DNA of 64,000 nt, from NCBI RefSeq assembly GCF_008974245.1, contig NZ_BBZI01000005.1:902180-966179 (forward strand). Direction: 5' to 3'. This document shows, piece after piece, positions 24,364-33,041 of the stretch. The notes beneath the pieces were generated by a model that saw only the letters and a program-made list of their open reading frames with translations, was not told the DNA's origin and made no database searches. The DNA comes from Streptomyces abyssomicinicus (GTDB lineage: Bacteria > Actinomycetota > Actinomycetes > Streptomycetales > Streptomycetaceae). Position numbers and translations under genes: made by a program. The stretch's first letter is position 1. Each line of letters starts with the position of its first letter.

Positions 24364-25338
24364 TCAGCCCTCCGGGATCTCGAACTTGCTGGTGCGCTTC
24401 ATGCCGGCCGCGCGGCCCTTGCCCGCGATGACCAGCGCCATCTTCCGGCTGGCCTCGTCGATCATCTCGTCGCCGAGCATCGCCGAGCCCTTCCTGCCGC
24501 CCGCGTCCGAGGTGCACCAGTCGTACGCGTCCAGGATCAGCTCGGCGTGGTCGTAGTCCTCCTGGGTGGGGGAGAAGACCTCGTTGGCGGCGTCCACCTG
24601 GCCCGGGTGCAGCACCCACTTGCCGTCGAAGCCGAGGGCCGCGGCACGCCCGGCCACCTCGCGGAAGCCGTCCACGTTGCGGATCTGCAGGTAGGGGCCG
24701 TCGATCGCCTGGAGGTCGTTGGCGCGGGCCGCCATCAGGATCTTCATCAGGATGTAGTGGTAGGCGTCGGCGCCGTAGCCCGGCGGCTGCTCCCCGACCA
24801 CCAGCGACTTCATGTTGATGGAGGCCATGAAGTCGGCGGGGCCGAAGATGATGGTCTCCAGCCGCGGCGAGGCCTCGGCGATCGCGTTGACGTTGTTGAG
24901 GCCCTGCGCGTTCTCGATCTGCGCCTCGATGCCGATCCGCCCGACCTCGAAGCCCATCGTCTTCTCGATCTGGGTGAGCAGCAGGTCCAGCGCCACGACC
25001 TGCTCGGCGTTCTGCACCTTGGGCAGCATGATGCAGTCCAGGTTCGGGCCGGCGCCCTCGACGACCGTCACCACGTCGCGGTAGGTCCACTCCGTGGTCC
25101 AGTCGTTGACCCGCACCACCCGGGTCTTGCCCGTCCAGTCACCCTCGTTGAGGAACTTGACGATGGTGTGCCGGGCCTCCGGCTTGGCCAGCGGCGCGCA
25201 GGCGTCCTCCAGGTCCAGGAACACCTGGTCCGCGGGCAGGCCCTGGGCCTTCTCCAGGAAGCGCGGGTTGGAGCCGGGGACCGCCAGGCAGGAGCGCCGG
25301 GGGCGCAGGCGGTTCACGGACGGCTGGGGCGCGGTCAT
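24364..25338 (-). CDS. HpcH/HpaI-family lyase, probable malyl/methylmalyl-CoA lyase
   Basis: This 324-residue protein is a citrate-lyase-beta-type TIM barrel. Motifs are RSCLAVPGSNPRFLEKA at the N-terminus, VFLDLEDACAP with the magnesium acidic residues, RVNDW, LPKVQNAEQV, GIEAQIENAQGL and WVLHPGQVDAANEVF. Family members cleave malyl-CoA or beta-methylmalyl-CoA to glyoxylate plus acetyl- or propionyl-CoA. In this operon it is the natural last step that releases glyoxylate and propionyl-CoA. It shares ATGA with the stop of the mutase gene upstream, so translation is coupled. Malyl-CoA versus methylmalyl-CoA preference is not visible in the sequence. Confidence 0.88.
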   Translation of the reverse strand: MTAPQPSVNRLRPRRSCLAVPGSNPRFLEKAQGLPADQVFLDLEDACAPLAKPEARHTIVKFLNEGDWTGKTRVVRVNDWTTEWTYRDVVTVVEGAGPNLDCIMLPKVQNAEQVVALDLLLTQIEKTMGFEVGRIGIEAQIENAQGLNNVNAIAEASPRLETIIFGPADFMASINMKSLVVGEQPPGYGADAYHYILMKILMAARANDLQAIDGPYLQIRNVDGFREVAGRAAALGFDGKWVLHPGQVDAANEVFSPTQEDYDHAELILDAYDWCTSDAGGRKGSAMLGDEMIDEASRKMALVIAGKGRAAGMKRTSKFEIPEG

Positions 25339-27362
25339 GCGGGGACCTCCAGGGGGTCGAGCTTGTGTGCCTTGCGGATCTCGTCGACGATACGGCCGAT
25401 GATCCCGGTGATGTCGAAGTCCTTCGGGGTGAACACCGCGGCCACTCCGGCGGCCCGGAGCTCCTCGGCGTCCGCCCCCGGAATGATGCCCCCCGCGATC
25501 ACCGGAATGTCGTCCGCCCCGGCCGTACGCAGCCGGTTCAGGACGTCGGGCACCAGCTGGGCGTGCGAGCCGGACAGGATGGACAGGCCGACCGCGTGCA
25601 CGTCCTCGGCGAGGGCCGCGTCCACGATCTGCTCCGGCGTCAGCCGGATGCCCTGGTAGACCACCTCGAAGCCGGCGTCGCGGGCCCGCACGGCGATCTG
25701 CTCGGCGCCGTTGGAGTGCCCGTCCAGGCCCGGCTTGCCGACCAGGAAGCGGAGCTTGCCGACCTCCAGGTCGCGGGCGGTGGCCTCGACCCGGCGGCGC
25801 ACCTCGGCGAGCCCGGTGCCGTCCTCGGCGGCCACCGCCACCGGGGCGGACGAGACGCCGGTGGGTGCCCGGTACTCACCGAACACCTCGCGCAGCGCTC
25901 CCGCCCACTCCCCGGTGGTCGCCCCCGCACGGGCGCATTCGAGGGTGGCTTCCATCAGGTTGTCCTTGCCGCGCGCCGCCTGCTTCAGTCGCTCCAGCGC
26001 CTTGCACGGGCGCGGGTGGTTGAACGGCGGCTGGTAGCGGGTGTCCCGCCAGGCCTGCAGCGAGGCGATCACCCGGGCCTCGACGGCCGGGTCGACCGTC
26101 TGGATCGCCGTGTCCAGGTCCGCGGTGAGCGGGCTGGGCTCGGTCGACTCGAAGACGTTCACGCCGACGATCCGGTCGTGGCCGGCCTCGATCCGCGCCC
26201 GGCGCTCCGCGTGCGAGGCGACCAGCTGGGACTTGAGGTAGCCCGACTCCACGGCGGCCATCGCGCCGCCCATCTCCTGGATCCGGTCCATCTCCGCCCA
26301 GGACGCCTCGACCAGCTCGGCGACCTTGGCCTCGATCACCGTCGAGCCCTCGAAGATGTCCTCGTACTCCAGCAGGTCGCTCTCGTAGGCGAGGACCTGC
26401 TGGATGCGCAGCGACCACTGCTGGTCCCAGGGCCGGGGCAGCCCCAGCGCCTCGTTCCAGGCCGGCAGCTGCACGGCGCGGGCCCGGGCGTCCTTGGAGA
26501 GGGTGACGGCCAGCATCTCCAGGACGATCCGCTGGACGTTGTTCTCGGGCTGCGCCTCGGTCAGGCCGAGCGAGTTGACCTGGACGCCGTACCGGAAGCG
26601 GCGCTGCTTGGGGTTCTCGATGCCGTACCGCTCCCGGGTGACGCGGTCCCAGATGCGGGTGAAGGCCCGCATCTTGCACATCTCCTCGACGAAGCGGACG
26701 CCGGCGTTCACGAAGAACGAGATCCGGGCGACCACGTCGCCGAACTTCTCCTCGGGCACCTGGCCGCTGTCGCGGACCGCGTCCAGCACGGCGATCGCGG
26801 TGGACATCGCGTAGGCGATCTCCTGGACCGGGGTGGCTCCCGCTTCCTGGAGGTGGTAGCTGCAGATGTTGATCGGGTTCCACTTCGGCATGTGGGTGAC
26901 CGTGTAGGTGATCAGGTCCGTGGTCAGCCGGAGGGAGGGCCCGGGCGGGAAGACGTGGGTGCCCCGGGAGAGGTACTCCTTGACGATGTCGTTCTGGGTG
27001 GTGCCCTGGAGGGCGGAGACGTCCGCGCCCTGCTCCTCGGCGACCACCTGGTAGAGCGCCAGCAGCCACATGGCCGTGGCGTTGATGGTCATCGAGGTGT
27101 TCATCTTCTCGAGGGGGATGTCCTCGAAGAGACGGCGCATGTCACCGACGTGGGCCACCGGGACGCCGACCCGGCCGACCTCGCCGCGGGCGAGGACGTG
27201 GTCGGAGTCGTAGCCGGTCTGGGTCGGCAGGTCGAACGCCACCGACAGGCCGGTCTGCCCCTTGGCGAGGTTGCGCCGGTACAGCTCGTTGGACGCCTCG
27301 GCGGTGGAGTGGCCGGCGTAGGTACGCATCAGCCACGGACGGTCCTTCTGACGCTCTGACAT
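25335..27362 (-). CDS. meaA: Ethylmalonyl-CoA mutase (MeaA-type, B12-dependent)
   Basis: The 675-residue protein is a single-chain acyl-CoA mutase. The N-terminal TIM barrel binds the CoA ester (MRTYAGHSTAEASNELYRRN, GQTGLSVAFDLPTQTGYD). The C-terminal domain from about residue 535 binds adenosylcobalamin, with the base-off signature DGHSNG (D-x-H-x-x-G) in GKPGLDGHSNGAEQIA. It rearranges ethylmalonyl-CoA to methylsuccinyl-CoA. The assignment as ethylmalonyl- rather than methylmalonyl-CoA mutase rests on position directly after ccr and before the lyase, hydratase and dehydrogenase, plus its fused length. ATG 27362 is used; it lies 10 nt after the ccr stop. B12 supply would limit the pathway. 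Confidence 0.92.
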   Translation of the reverse strand: MSERQKDRPWLMRTYAGHSTAEASNELYRRNLAKGQTGLSVAFDLPTQTGYDSDHVLARGEVGRVGVPVAHVGDMRRLFEDIPLEKMNTSMTINATAMWLLALYQVVAEEQGADVSALQGTTQNDIVKEYLSRGTHVFPPGPSLRLTTDLITYTVTHMPKWNPINICSYHLQEAGATPVQEIAYAMSTAIAVLDAVRDSGQVPEEKFGDVVARISFFVNAGVRFVEEMCKMRAFTRIWDRVTRERYGIENPKQRRFRYGVQVNSLGLTEAQPENNVQRIVLEMLAVTLSKDARARAVQLPAWNEALGLPRPWDQQWSLRIQQVLAYESDLLEYEDIFEGSTVIEAKVAELVEASWAEMDRIQEMGGAMAAVESGYLKSQLVASHAERRARIEAGHDRIVGVNVFESTEPSPLTADLDTAIQTVDPAVEARVIASLQAWRDTRYQPPFNHPRPCKALERLKQAARGKDNLMEATLECARAGATTGEWAGALREVFGEYRAPTGVSSAPVAVAAEDGTGLAEVRRRVEATARDLEVGKLRFLVGKPGLDGHSNGAEQIAVRARDAGFEVVYQGIRLTPEQIVDAALAEDVHAVGLSILSGSHAQLVPDVLNRLRTAGADDIPVIAGGIIPGADAEELRAAGVAAVFTPKDFDITGIIGRIVDEIRKAHKLDPLEVPA

Positions 27363-27372
27363 GGCCTCTGCC

Positions 27373-28716
27373 TCAGATGTTCCGGAAGCGGTTGATGGCG
27401 TCGATGTGCTGGGCGCGCATCTCGTGGTCGCGGACGCCCAGGCCCTCCTCGGGGGCCATGCACAGCACACCGACCTTGCCCTGGTGCAGGTTGCGGTGGA
27501 CGTCGTAGGCCGCCTGGCCGGTGTCCTCCAGGGAGTACGTCCTCGAGAGCGTCGGGTGGATCTTCCCCTTGGCGATCAGGCGGTTGGCCTCCCACGCCTC
27601 CCGGTAGTTGGCGAAGTGCGAGCCGATGATGCGCTTGAGCGACATCCACAGGTACCGGTTGTCGTACTGGTGCATGTAGCCCGAGGTGGAGGCGCAGGTG
27701 GTGATGGTGCCGCCCTTGCGGGTGACGAAGACCGAGGCGCCGAAGGTCTCCTTGCCGGGGTGCTCGAAGACGATGTCGATGTCCTCGCCGCCGGTGAGCT
27801 CGCGGATGCGCTTGCCGAAGCGCTTCCACTCCTTCGGGTCCTGGGTGTTCTCGTCCTTCCAGAACCGGTAGTCCTCGGCGGCGCGGTCGATGATCAGCTC
27901 GGCGCCCATGCTCCGGCAGATCTCCGCCTTCTCCGGCGAGGAGACCACGCAGATCGGGGTGGCGCCGCCGGCCAGCGCGAACTGGGTGGCGTAGGAGCCG
28001 AGGCCGCCGCTGGCGCCCCAGATCAGGACGTTGTCGCCCTGCTTCATGTTGGCGCCGTTGGCGGAGACCAGCTGCCGGTAGGCGGTGGAGTTGACCAGGC
28101 CCGGGGAGGCCGCTTCCTCCCAGGACAGGTGCGCCGGCTTGGGCATCAGCTGGTTGGACTTGACCAGGGCGATCTCGGCGAGGCCGCCGAAGTTGGTCTC
28201 GAAGCCCCAGATCCGCTGCTCCGGGTCGAGCATGGTGTCGTTGTGGCCGTCGGAGGACTCCAGCTCGACGCTCAGGCAGTGTGCGACGACCTCGTCGCCG
28301 GGGGTCCAGGCGTTGACGCCGGGACCGGTGCGCAGGACTACGCCCGCCAGGTCGGAACCGATGATGTGGTACGGCAGGTCGTGGCGCTTGGCCAGGTCGC
28401 TGACCCTGCCGTAGCGCTCCAGGAAGCCGAAGGTCGACAGCGGCTCGAAGATCGACGTCCACACCGAGTTGTAGTTGACCGAGGACGCCATGACGGCCAC
28501 CAAGGCCTCGCCCGGGCCGAGTTCGGGCAGCGGGACCTCGTCGAGGTGCAGCGACTTGCGGGGGTCCTTGTCCCGGGTGGCGAGCCCCGCGAACATCTCG
28601 GTCTCGTCCTTGTGCACGGTGATCGCGCGGTACGACTCGGGGAGCTCGATGGCGGCGAAGTCCTCGGACGAGGCGTTCTGCGACTGGATCGCGTCCAGGA
28701 TGTCCTTCACGGTCAC
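27373..28716 (-). CDS. ccrA: Crotonyl-CoA carboxylase/reductase
   Basis: This 447-residue medium-chain reductase converts crotonyl-CoA, CO2 and NADPH to ethylmalonyl-CoA, the defining step of the ethylmalonyl-CoA pathway; the product is also a polyketide extender unit. Motifs include MASSVNYNSVWTSIFEP, the NADPH fold IWGASGGLGSYATQFA, GGTITTCASTSGY and the C-terminal HQGKVGVLCMAPEEGLGVRD. GTG 28716 is preferred because GGAGG lies 7 nt upstream. It is the first gene of a five-gene operon. A promoter (TTGTCA, 17 bp, TACGTT) lies about 220 bp upstream, leaving a leader of about 215 nt. The length matches characterised streptomycete Ccr proteins. Confidence 0.95.
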   Translation of the reverse strand: MTVKDILDAIQSQNASSEDFAAIELPESYRAITVHKDETEMFAGLATRDKDPRKSLHLDEVPLPELGPGEALVAVMASSVNYNSVWTSIFEPLSTFGFLERYGRVSDLAKRHDLPYHIIGSDLAGVVLRTGPGVNAWTPGDEVVAHCLSVELESSDGHNDTMLDPEQRIWGFETNFGGLAEIALVKSNQLMPKPAHLSWEEAASPGLVNSTAYRQLVSANGANMKQGDNVLIWGASGGLGSYATQFALAGGATPICVVSSPEKAEICRSMGAELIIDRAAEDYRFWKDENTQDPKEWKRFGKRIRELTGGEDIDIVFEHPGKETFGASVFVTRKGGTITTCASTSGYMHQYDNRYLWMSLKRIIGSHFANYREAWEANRLIAKGKIHPTLSRTYSLEDTGQAAYDVHRNLHQGKVGVLCMAPEEGLGVRDHEMRAQHIDAINRFRNI

Positions 28717-28937
28717 GGTGTTGCCTCCGGCGACGGGCGCCCGCTCGATCGAGGGCGCAGAGGGTACGTCGTGCTGGTGCTGATGGGGTGGTTGCCGTCG
28801 GTTCGGCGGGTGGTGCGGCGGCGCGTTGTGGCGCGTGGGATGCCTGTGACGCAGGCGTCCGGACGCGTAGGGCAGCGCCCTGCGGGGACATCCGCCACAC
28901 CTCGGGTTCGCGGTGCGGCGGCCGTCCGGACACCCAC

Positions 28938-28966
28938 AACGTATGGCACGGTGTGACCGTTGACAA
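28938..28966 (-). promoter_or_regulatory. Predicted ccrA promoter
   Basis: Read on the minus strand, TTGTCA (plus-strand 28961-28966), a 17-bp spacer and TACGTT (28938-28943) form a near-consensus housekeeping promoter. Transcription would begin near 28930. The palindrome GGCACT-G-AGTGCC (28967-28979) abuts the -35. Confidence 0.6.
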
Positions 28967-29022
28967 GGCACTGAGTGCCACTAATTGCGCTCAGCTGAAA
29001 TAAGAGGCCCGCAGACGAGCGA

Positions 29023-29070
29023 TGATCGATCAGCGGAGCCCAGCCGGGAGTCTCGATCGATGATCGATCA
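29023..29070. repeat. Two TGATCGATCA palindromes, 38 bp apart
   Basis: The 10-bp palindrome TGATCGATCA occurs at 29023-29032 and 29061-29070, each within a 14-bp direct repeat CGATGATCGATCAG (29020-29033, 29058-29071). They lie 60-110 bp upstream of the ccrA -35 and before the divergent gene, and are candidate operators for a regulator of either. Confidence 0.55.
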
Positions 29071-29187
29071 GTATTTCCAAGGTGGCCGGGGGTTCGGAGC
29101 ATGTTCCGGAGATCGTCGGCGGAGGTTGGCCGGAGTGCTCCACACTCGGCCCGGATCCTTCCGGCCACTCCAGAATCGAGTGAGTAG

Positions 29188-30078
29188 ATGACACTCCGTG
29201 CCACCCATCCCCGTCCCGGTCGACGCGGTGTGCTGGCCGCCGCCGTCGGAGCGCTCGGCGGCGCTCTCGGTGCCGCCCCGGCCGTCGCCACCCCGGCCGT
29301 CACCGCTCCCGCCGCCGTGCCGTCCGCCCGGCCGGTCCCGGTTCGGGTGCTCACCTTCAACATCCACCACGGTGCGGGCACCGACGGCGTCTTCGACCTG
29401 GACCGGGTCGCGCGGGTGATCGAGGGGACCGACGCCGACGTCGTCGGACTCCAGGAGGTGGACCGGTTCTGGGGCGCGCGCAGCGGATGGACCGACGTGG
29501 CGGCCGAACTCGGTCGGCGGCTGGGGATGTGGCACGTCTTCGGCGCCAACCTCGACCTCGACCCGCCCGCCGAGGGCGCGCCCCGCCGCCGGTACGGCAC
29601 GGCGGTCCTCACCCCGTGGCCCATCCTGTCCTGGCGGAACACCCCGCTGCCCAAGCTGGCCGGACACGAGCAGCGTGGGCTGCTCCGGGCGGAGATCCAG
29701 GTGCGGGGCGCCCGGCTGCGGTTCGCCGGCACCCACCTCCAGCACGACAACAGCCCCGAGCGGCAGCTGCAGGCCGCCAGCGTCCGTGAGCTGCTCGGCG
29801 ACGACGCCCGTCGCACCGTGCTGGCCGGCGACCTGAACGCCCTGCCGGACGCGCCGGAGACCGGCGTCCTGACCGACTTCCTGACCGATGCGTGGGGCGC
29901 CGCGGGGGAGGGGGACGGGTTCACCTACGGCTCGCTCGATCCGCACGCCCGGATCGACTACCTGATGGCCTCCGCCGACGTCCGGGTCGTCAGGGCCGCC
30001 GTGGTCGGCCTGGACCCGGGTGCCTCCGACCACCTCCCGGTCCTCGCCGACCTCCTGGTCGGGCCGGGCGTCCACTGA
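29188..30078 (+). CDS. Exported endonuclease/exonuclease/phosphatase family protein
   Basis: This 296-residue protein has a Tat-like leader (RPGRRGVLAAAVGALGGALG, about 9-28) ahead of an EEP-fold domain. The fold is shown by VLTFNIHHGAGTDGVFD, GLQEVDRFWG (metal Glu), GTHLQHD, AGDLNALPDAPE and the terminal SDHLPVLADL, which supplies the catalytic Asp-His pair. Members cleave phosphodiesters in lipids (sphingomyelinase-like), sugars or nucleic acids. Export means an extracellular substrate. The ATG at 29188 immediately precedes the leader. It is divergent from ccrA and convergent with a TetR gene; no operon partner is seen. Confidence 0.87.
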   Translation: MTLRATHPRPGRRGVLAAAVGALGGALGAAPAVATPAVTAPAAVPSARPVPVRVLTFNIHHGAGTDGVFDLDRVARVIEGTDADVVGLQEVDRFWGARSGWTDVAAELGRRLGMWHVFGANLDLDPPAEGAPRRRYGTAVLTPWPILSWRNTPLPKLAGHEQRGLLRAEIQVRGARLRFAGTHLQHDNSPERQLQAASVRELLGDDARRTVLAGDLNALPDAPETGVLTDFLTDAWGAAGEGDGFTYGSLDPHARIDYLMASADVRVVRAAVVGLDPGASDHLPVLADLLVGPGVH

Positions 30079-30118
30079 GCACGGTGGGGCCGTCCGCGGG
30101 AAGGCCCTGCCGGGGCGC

Positions 30119-30937
30119 TCAGGCGCGGTCCCGCAGGGCCTTCTCGATGGTGTGCATGATCTCGTCCAGCGGGGCGTCGACGCGGGCGACGGTGACCAGG
30201 ACCTCGCCGGAGGCGGAGACCGACGCCGCGTCCGGCGACCCCTGCCCCGCGTCCTCCCGGCCCGCCCCGATGCCGCGGCCGAACGTCCGCCGGACGATGG
30301 CGAAGGCGTGGTCGAGCTGCCGCTCCACGTCGCCCTGACCGTCCGCCCGCAGCCACCGCCGCAGTACGTGGTTGTGGGCCGTCACGACCGCGGACGCCGC
30401 CACCTCCGCGAGCAGCGGGTCGTCGTTGGCGTCGTCGGCGTGCGCCTTCTCGTCGAAGTGGCCCAGCAGGTAACGGGTGAACAGCCGCTCGTAGCGGGCC
30501 ACCGAGGCGATCTCCGCCTCGCGCAGCGTCGGCACCTCCCGGGTCAGCCGGTAGCGGGCCACCGACACCTCGGGGTGGGCCGCGTACATCCGCATGACCT
30601 CCTTGATGCCACGGCACACCGTGTCCAGCGGGTGCTCGTGCGCCGGAGCCGCCTTCAGCACGGCCTCGGCCCGGACCAGGGTGTCGTCGTGGTCCGGGAA
30701 GATCGCCTCCTCCTTGGAGCGGAAGTGGCGGAAGAAGGTGCGGCGGGCCACGCCGGCGGCCGCGGCGATCTCGTCGACGGTGGTCGCCTCGTACCCCTTG
30801 GTGGCGAACAGTTCCATGGCCGCCGCCGCCAGTTCACGGCGCATCTTGAGCCGCTGGGCGGCCGCCCGGCTGCCCGCGGTGCTCTCCGGGGCGTCGGCCG
30901 CGGCGGGGGTACGTGTCGACTTGGCGGGGTGGGACAT
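30119..30937 (-). CDS. TetR family transcriptional regulator
   Basis: The 272-residue regulator has the TetR DNA-binding domain at about 30-85 (LAAAAMELFATKGYEATTVD, EIAAAAGVARRTFFRHFRSK) and a larger than usual C-terminal region. The ligand domain includes SVARYRLTREVPTLREAE and ends in an acidic-to-basic helix near EIMHTIEKALRDRA. ATG 30937 is chosen; the longer frame is Pro/Gly-rich read-through. It lies 290 nt downstream of the hydroxyacyl-CoA dehydrogenase on the same strand and near the ccr operon. Regulators of this shape often control acyl-CoA genes, so regulation of the dehydrogenase or the ccr operon is a reasonable guess, not shown. Confidence 0.87.
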   Translation of the reverse strand: MSHPAKSTRTPAAADAPESTAGSRAAAQRLKMRRELAAAAMELFATKGYEATTVDEIAAAAGVARRTFFRHFRSKEEAIFPDHDDTLVRAEAVLKAAPAHEHPLDTVCRGIKEVMRMYAAHPEVSVARYRLTREVPTLREAEIASVARYERLFTRYLLGHFDEKAHADDANDDPLLAEVAASAVVTAHNHVLRRWLRADGQGDVERQLDHAFAIVRRTFGRGIGAGREDAGQGSPDAASVSASGEVLVTVARVDAPLDEIMHTIEKALRDRA

Positions 30938-31020
30938 GCCCTGAACGTACTCCATCGGCGCGCCCCGATGTGCACGTCCCGGGCTTCCCCGGCCCGCGAC
31001 GGCCGGAGAAGCCCCGCGCG

Positions 31021-31047
31021 TCCCGCCCGTCCCGCCCGTCCCGCCCG
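31021..31047. repeat. Three tandem 9-bp repeats (TCCCGCCCG)
   Basis: Three exact copies of TCCCGCCCG lie in the 289-nt spacer (30938-31226) between the TetR gene and the dehydrogenase. The rest of the spacer is G/C-rich with GGGCCGG-type short repeats and holds no gene. Confidence 0.6.
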
Positions 31048-31226
31048 TCTTGGCAGGGCCGGCAGGGCCGGGCGCCGCCGGACCGGGTGCCGCCGGGCCG
31101 GGCGGCGGGAAGCCGGGCCGGTCCAGGAGGCCGCCCCAGTCCCCGGGGGACTTCCCGTCCCCCGGGGCGCGGCCGGCGCCGGAGCGGGACCCGGCACCGG
31201 AGGGAGGTCCGGCGCCGGGGCGGGGC

Positions 31227-33041
31227 TCAGCGGCGGGCATATTCGCGGAAGCCGCGGCCCGTCTTCCGGCCCAGGCAGCCTGCGGCCACCAGGTGCTCCA
31301 GGAGCGGCGCCGGGGCCAGTCCCGGGTCGCGGAACTCGCCGTGCAACACCTTCTGGATGGCCAGCGAGACGTCCAGGCCGACGACGTCCAGCAGCTCGAA
31401 GGGGCCCATCGGGTAGCCGCCGCCCAGCTTCATCGCGGCGTCGATGTCGTCCAGCGTCGCGTAGTGCTCCTGGACCATCCGGACCGCGTTGTTGAGGTAC
31501 GGGAACAGGAGCGCGTTGACGATGAAGCCCGCCCGGTCCCCGCAGTCCACCGGGTGCTTGCGGATCCTCGCGCAGACCTCGTGGACGGTGGCGTGCACGT
31601 CGTCGCCGGTGAGCACCGTGCGGACGACCTCGACCAGCTTCATCGCCGGGGCCGGGTTGAAGAAGTGCATGCCGATCACGTCCTGCGGCCGGGAGGTGGC
31701 CCGTGCGCAGGCCACCACCGGCAGCGAGGAGGTGGTCGTGGCCAGCACCGCGCCGGGCTTGCAGACCTTGTCCAGGGCGGCGAACAGCTGCCGCTTGACC
31801 TCGAGGTCCTCGGCGACCGCCTCCACCGCCAGGTCGACGTCGGCGAAGGCGTCGTAGGTGCCGGCCGGGGTGATCCGGTCCAGGGTCCGCGCCGCGGCCT
31901 CGGCCGTCATCCGGCCCTTGTCCACCGACCGGGCGAGCGACTTGCCGATCCGCGCCCGGGCGGCCGCCGCCTTCTCCTCGCTGCGGGCCGCGATCACCAC
32001 GTCGTAGCCGGCCTTCGCGAACACCTCGGCGATGCCGGACGCCATGGTGCCGGAGCCCGCCACACCCACCGAGCGCACCGGGCGGCCGGAGCCGGCGTCG
32101 GCGTCGTGGCGCGGGGTGAGGGCGTCCGGGACGACGGTGGCGGAGCCGGGCGCCTCGTAGGTGTAGAAGCCCCGGCCCGACTTCCGGCCGTTGAGGCCGG
32201 CGTCGCTGAGCTGGCGGAGGATCGGCGCGGGGGCGTGCAGCCGGTCGCGGGACTCCTGGTACATGGCGTCCAGCACGGTGCGGGCGGTGTCGACGCCGAT
32301 CAGGTCCAGCAGGGCCAGCGGCCCCATCGGCAGGCCGCAGCCGAAGCGCATCGCCGCGTCGATGTCCTCACGGGAGGCGTACCGGGACTCGTACATCGCG
32401 GCGGCCTGGTTGAGGTAGCCGAACAGCAGGCCGTCGGCGACGAAACCGGGCCGGTCGCCCACCTTCACCGGCTCCTTGCCCAGCTCGACCGCCAGGTCGG
32501 TGACGGCGGCGACCGCGCCCGGGGCGGTGAGCACCGAGGAGACCACCTCGACCAGCTTCATCGCGGGGGCCGGGTTGAAGAAGTGCAGGCCCAGCACCCG
32601 CTCCGGGCGCGCCGAGTCGGCGGCCAGGCGGGTCACCGACAGGGCGTTGGTGCCGGTGGCCAGGATCGCGTCCGGGCGGACGATGCCGTCCAGGGCGCGG
32701 AAGATGCGCTGCTTGAGGTCGTACGACTCGGGAGCCACCTCGATCACCAGGTCCGCGGGAGCGGCGTCGGCGAGGTCGCCGGAGGTGCGCAGCCGGCCCA
32801 GGACCAGCGCCCGCTCCGGCTCCGTCAGCTTGCCCTTGGCGACGGAACGGGCGGTGGAGGTCTCGAGCGAGGCGACGGCGCGGGCCGCGGCCTGCGGGCT
32901 GGTGTCGATGCCGACGACCTCGCGGCCGGCCCGGGCCAGGATCTCGGCGATGCCGGAGCCCATGGTGCCCAGGCCCACCACGGCGACGGTGCGGAGGGTG
33001 GAGGCGCTGTCGGAACGGGACAGGGAAGAGGGAGCGGCCAT
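31227..33041 (-). CDS. 3-hydroxyacyl-CoA dehydrogenase, tandem duplicated
   Basis: The 604-residue protein consists of two complete 3-hydroxybutyryl-CoA dehydrogenase units. Each has an NAD Rossmann motif (VGLGTMGSG near residue 23; VAGSGTMASG near 324), the active-site His-containing segment LHFFNPAPAMKLVEVV or its twin MHFFNPAPAMKLVEVV, and a C-terminal helical domain ending GRKSGRGFYTYE or GRKTGRGFREYA. It oxidises or reduces 3-hydroxybutyryl-CoA and related esters. Both halves keep catalytic residues, so both should be active. The location next to ccr suggests it feeds crotonyl-CoA precursors. ATG 33041 is used; there is no coding reason to extend. Confidence 0.92.
   Translation of the reverse strand: MAAPSSLSRSDSASTLRTVAVVGLGTMGSGIAEILARAGREVVGIDTSPQAAARAVASLETSTARSVAKGKLTEPERALVLGRLRTSGDLADAAPADLVIEVAPESYDLKQRIFRALDGIVRPDAILATGTNALSVTRLAADSARPERVLGLHFFNPAPAMKLVEVVSSVLTAPGAVAAVTDLAVELGKEPVKVGDRPGFVADGLLFGYLNQAAAMYESRYASREDIDAAMRFGCGLPMGPLALLDLIGVDTARTVLDAMYQESRDRLHAPAPILRQLSDAGLNGRKSGRGFYTYEAPGSATVVPDALTPRHDADAGSGRPVRSVGVAGSGTMASGIAEVFAKAGYDVVIAARSEEKAAAARARIGKSLARSVDKGRMTAEAAARTLDRITPAGTYDAFADVDLAVEAVAEDLEVKRQLFAALDKVCKPGAVLATTTSSLPVVACARATSRPQDVIGMHFFNPAPAMKLVEVVRTVLTGDDVHATVHEVCARIRKHPVDCGDRAGFIVNALLFPYLNNAVRMVQEHYATLDDIDAAMKLGGGYPMGPFELLDVVGLDVSLAIQKVLHGEFRDPGLAPAPLLEHLVAAGCLGRKTGRGFREYARR

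Larger units (their letters stand above)
28717..29187. other. Divergent regulatory region upstream of ccrA
   Basis: The 471 nt between ccrA and the divergent exonuclease-type gene have no gene. The ccrA half is a leader of about 215 nt with a small GCCTG-CGTCA-CAGGC hairpin (28843-28857). Beyond the promoter lie one GGCACT-type palindrome and two copies of TGATCGATCA, in a zone clearly richer in A and T (28960-29075) than its surroundings. Confidence 0.6.

Noticed and set aside
28717..28937. B12 riboswitch in the ccrA leader
   Set aside because: The leader is long and the operon uses B12, but I see no B12-box-like sequence or typical riboswitch stem.
27361..28956. Plus-strand frame opposite ccrA
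   Set aside because: Antisense shadow; the minus strand carries a complete, highly conserved enzyme.
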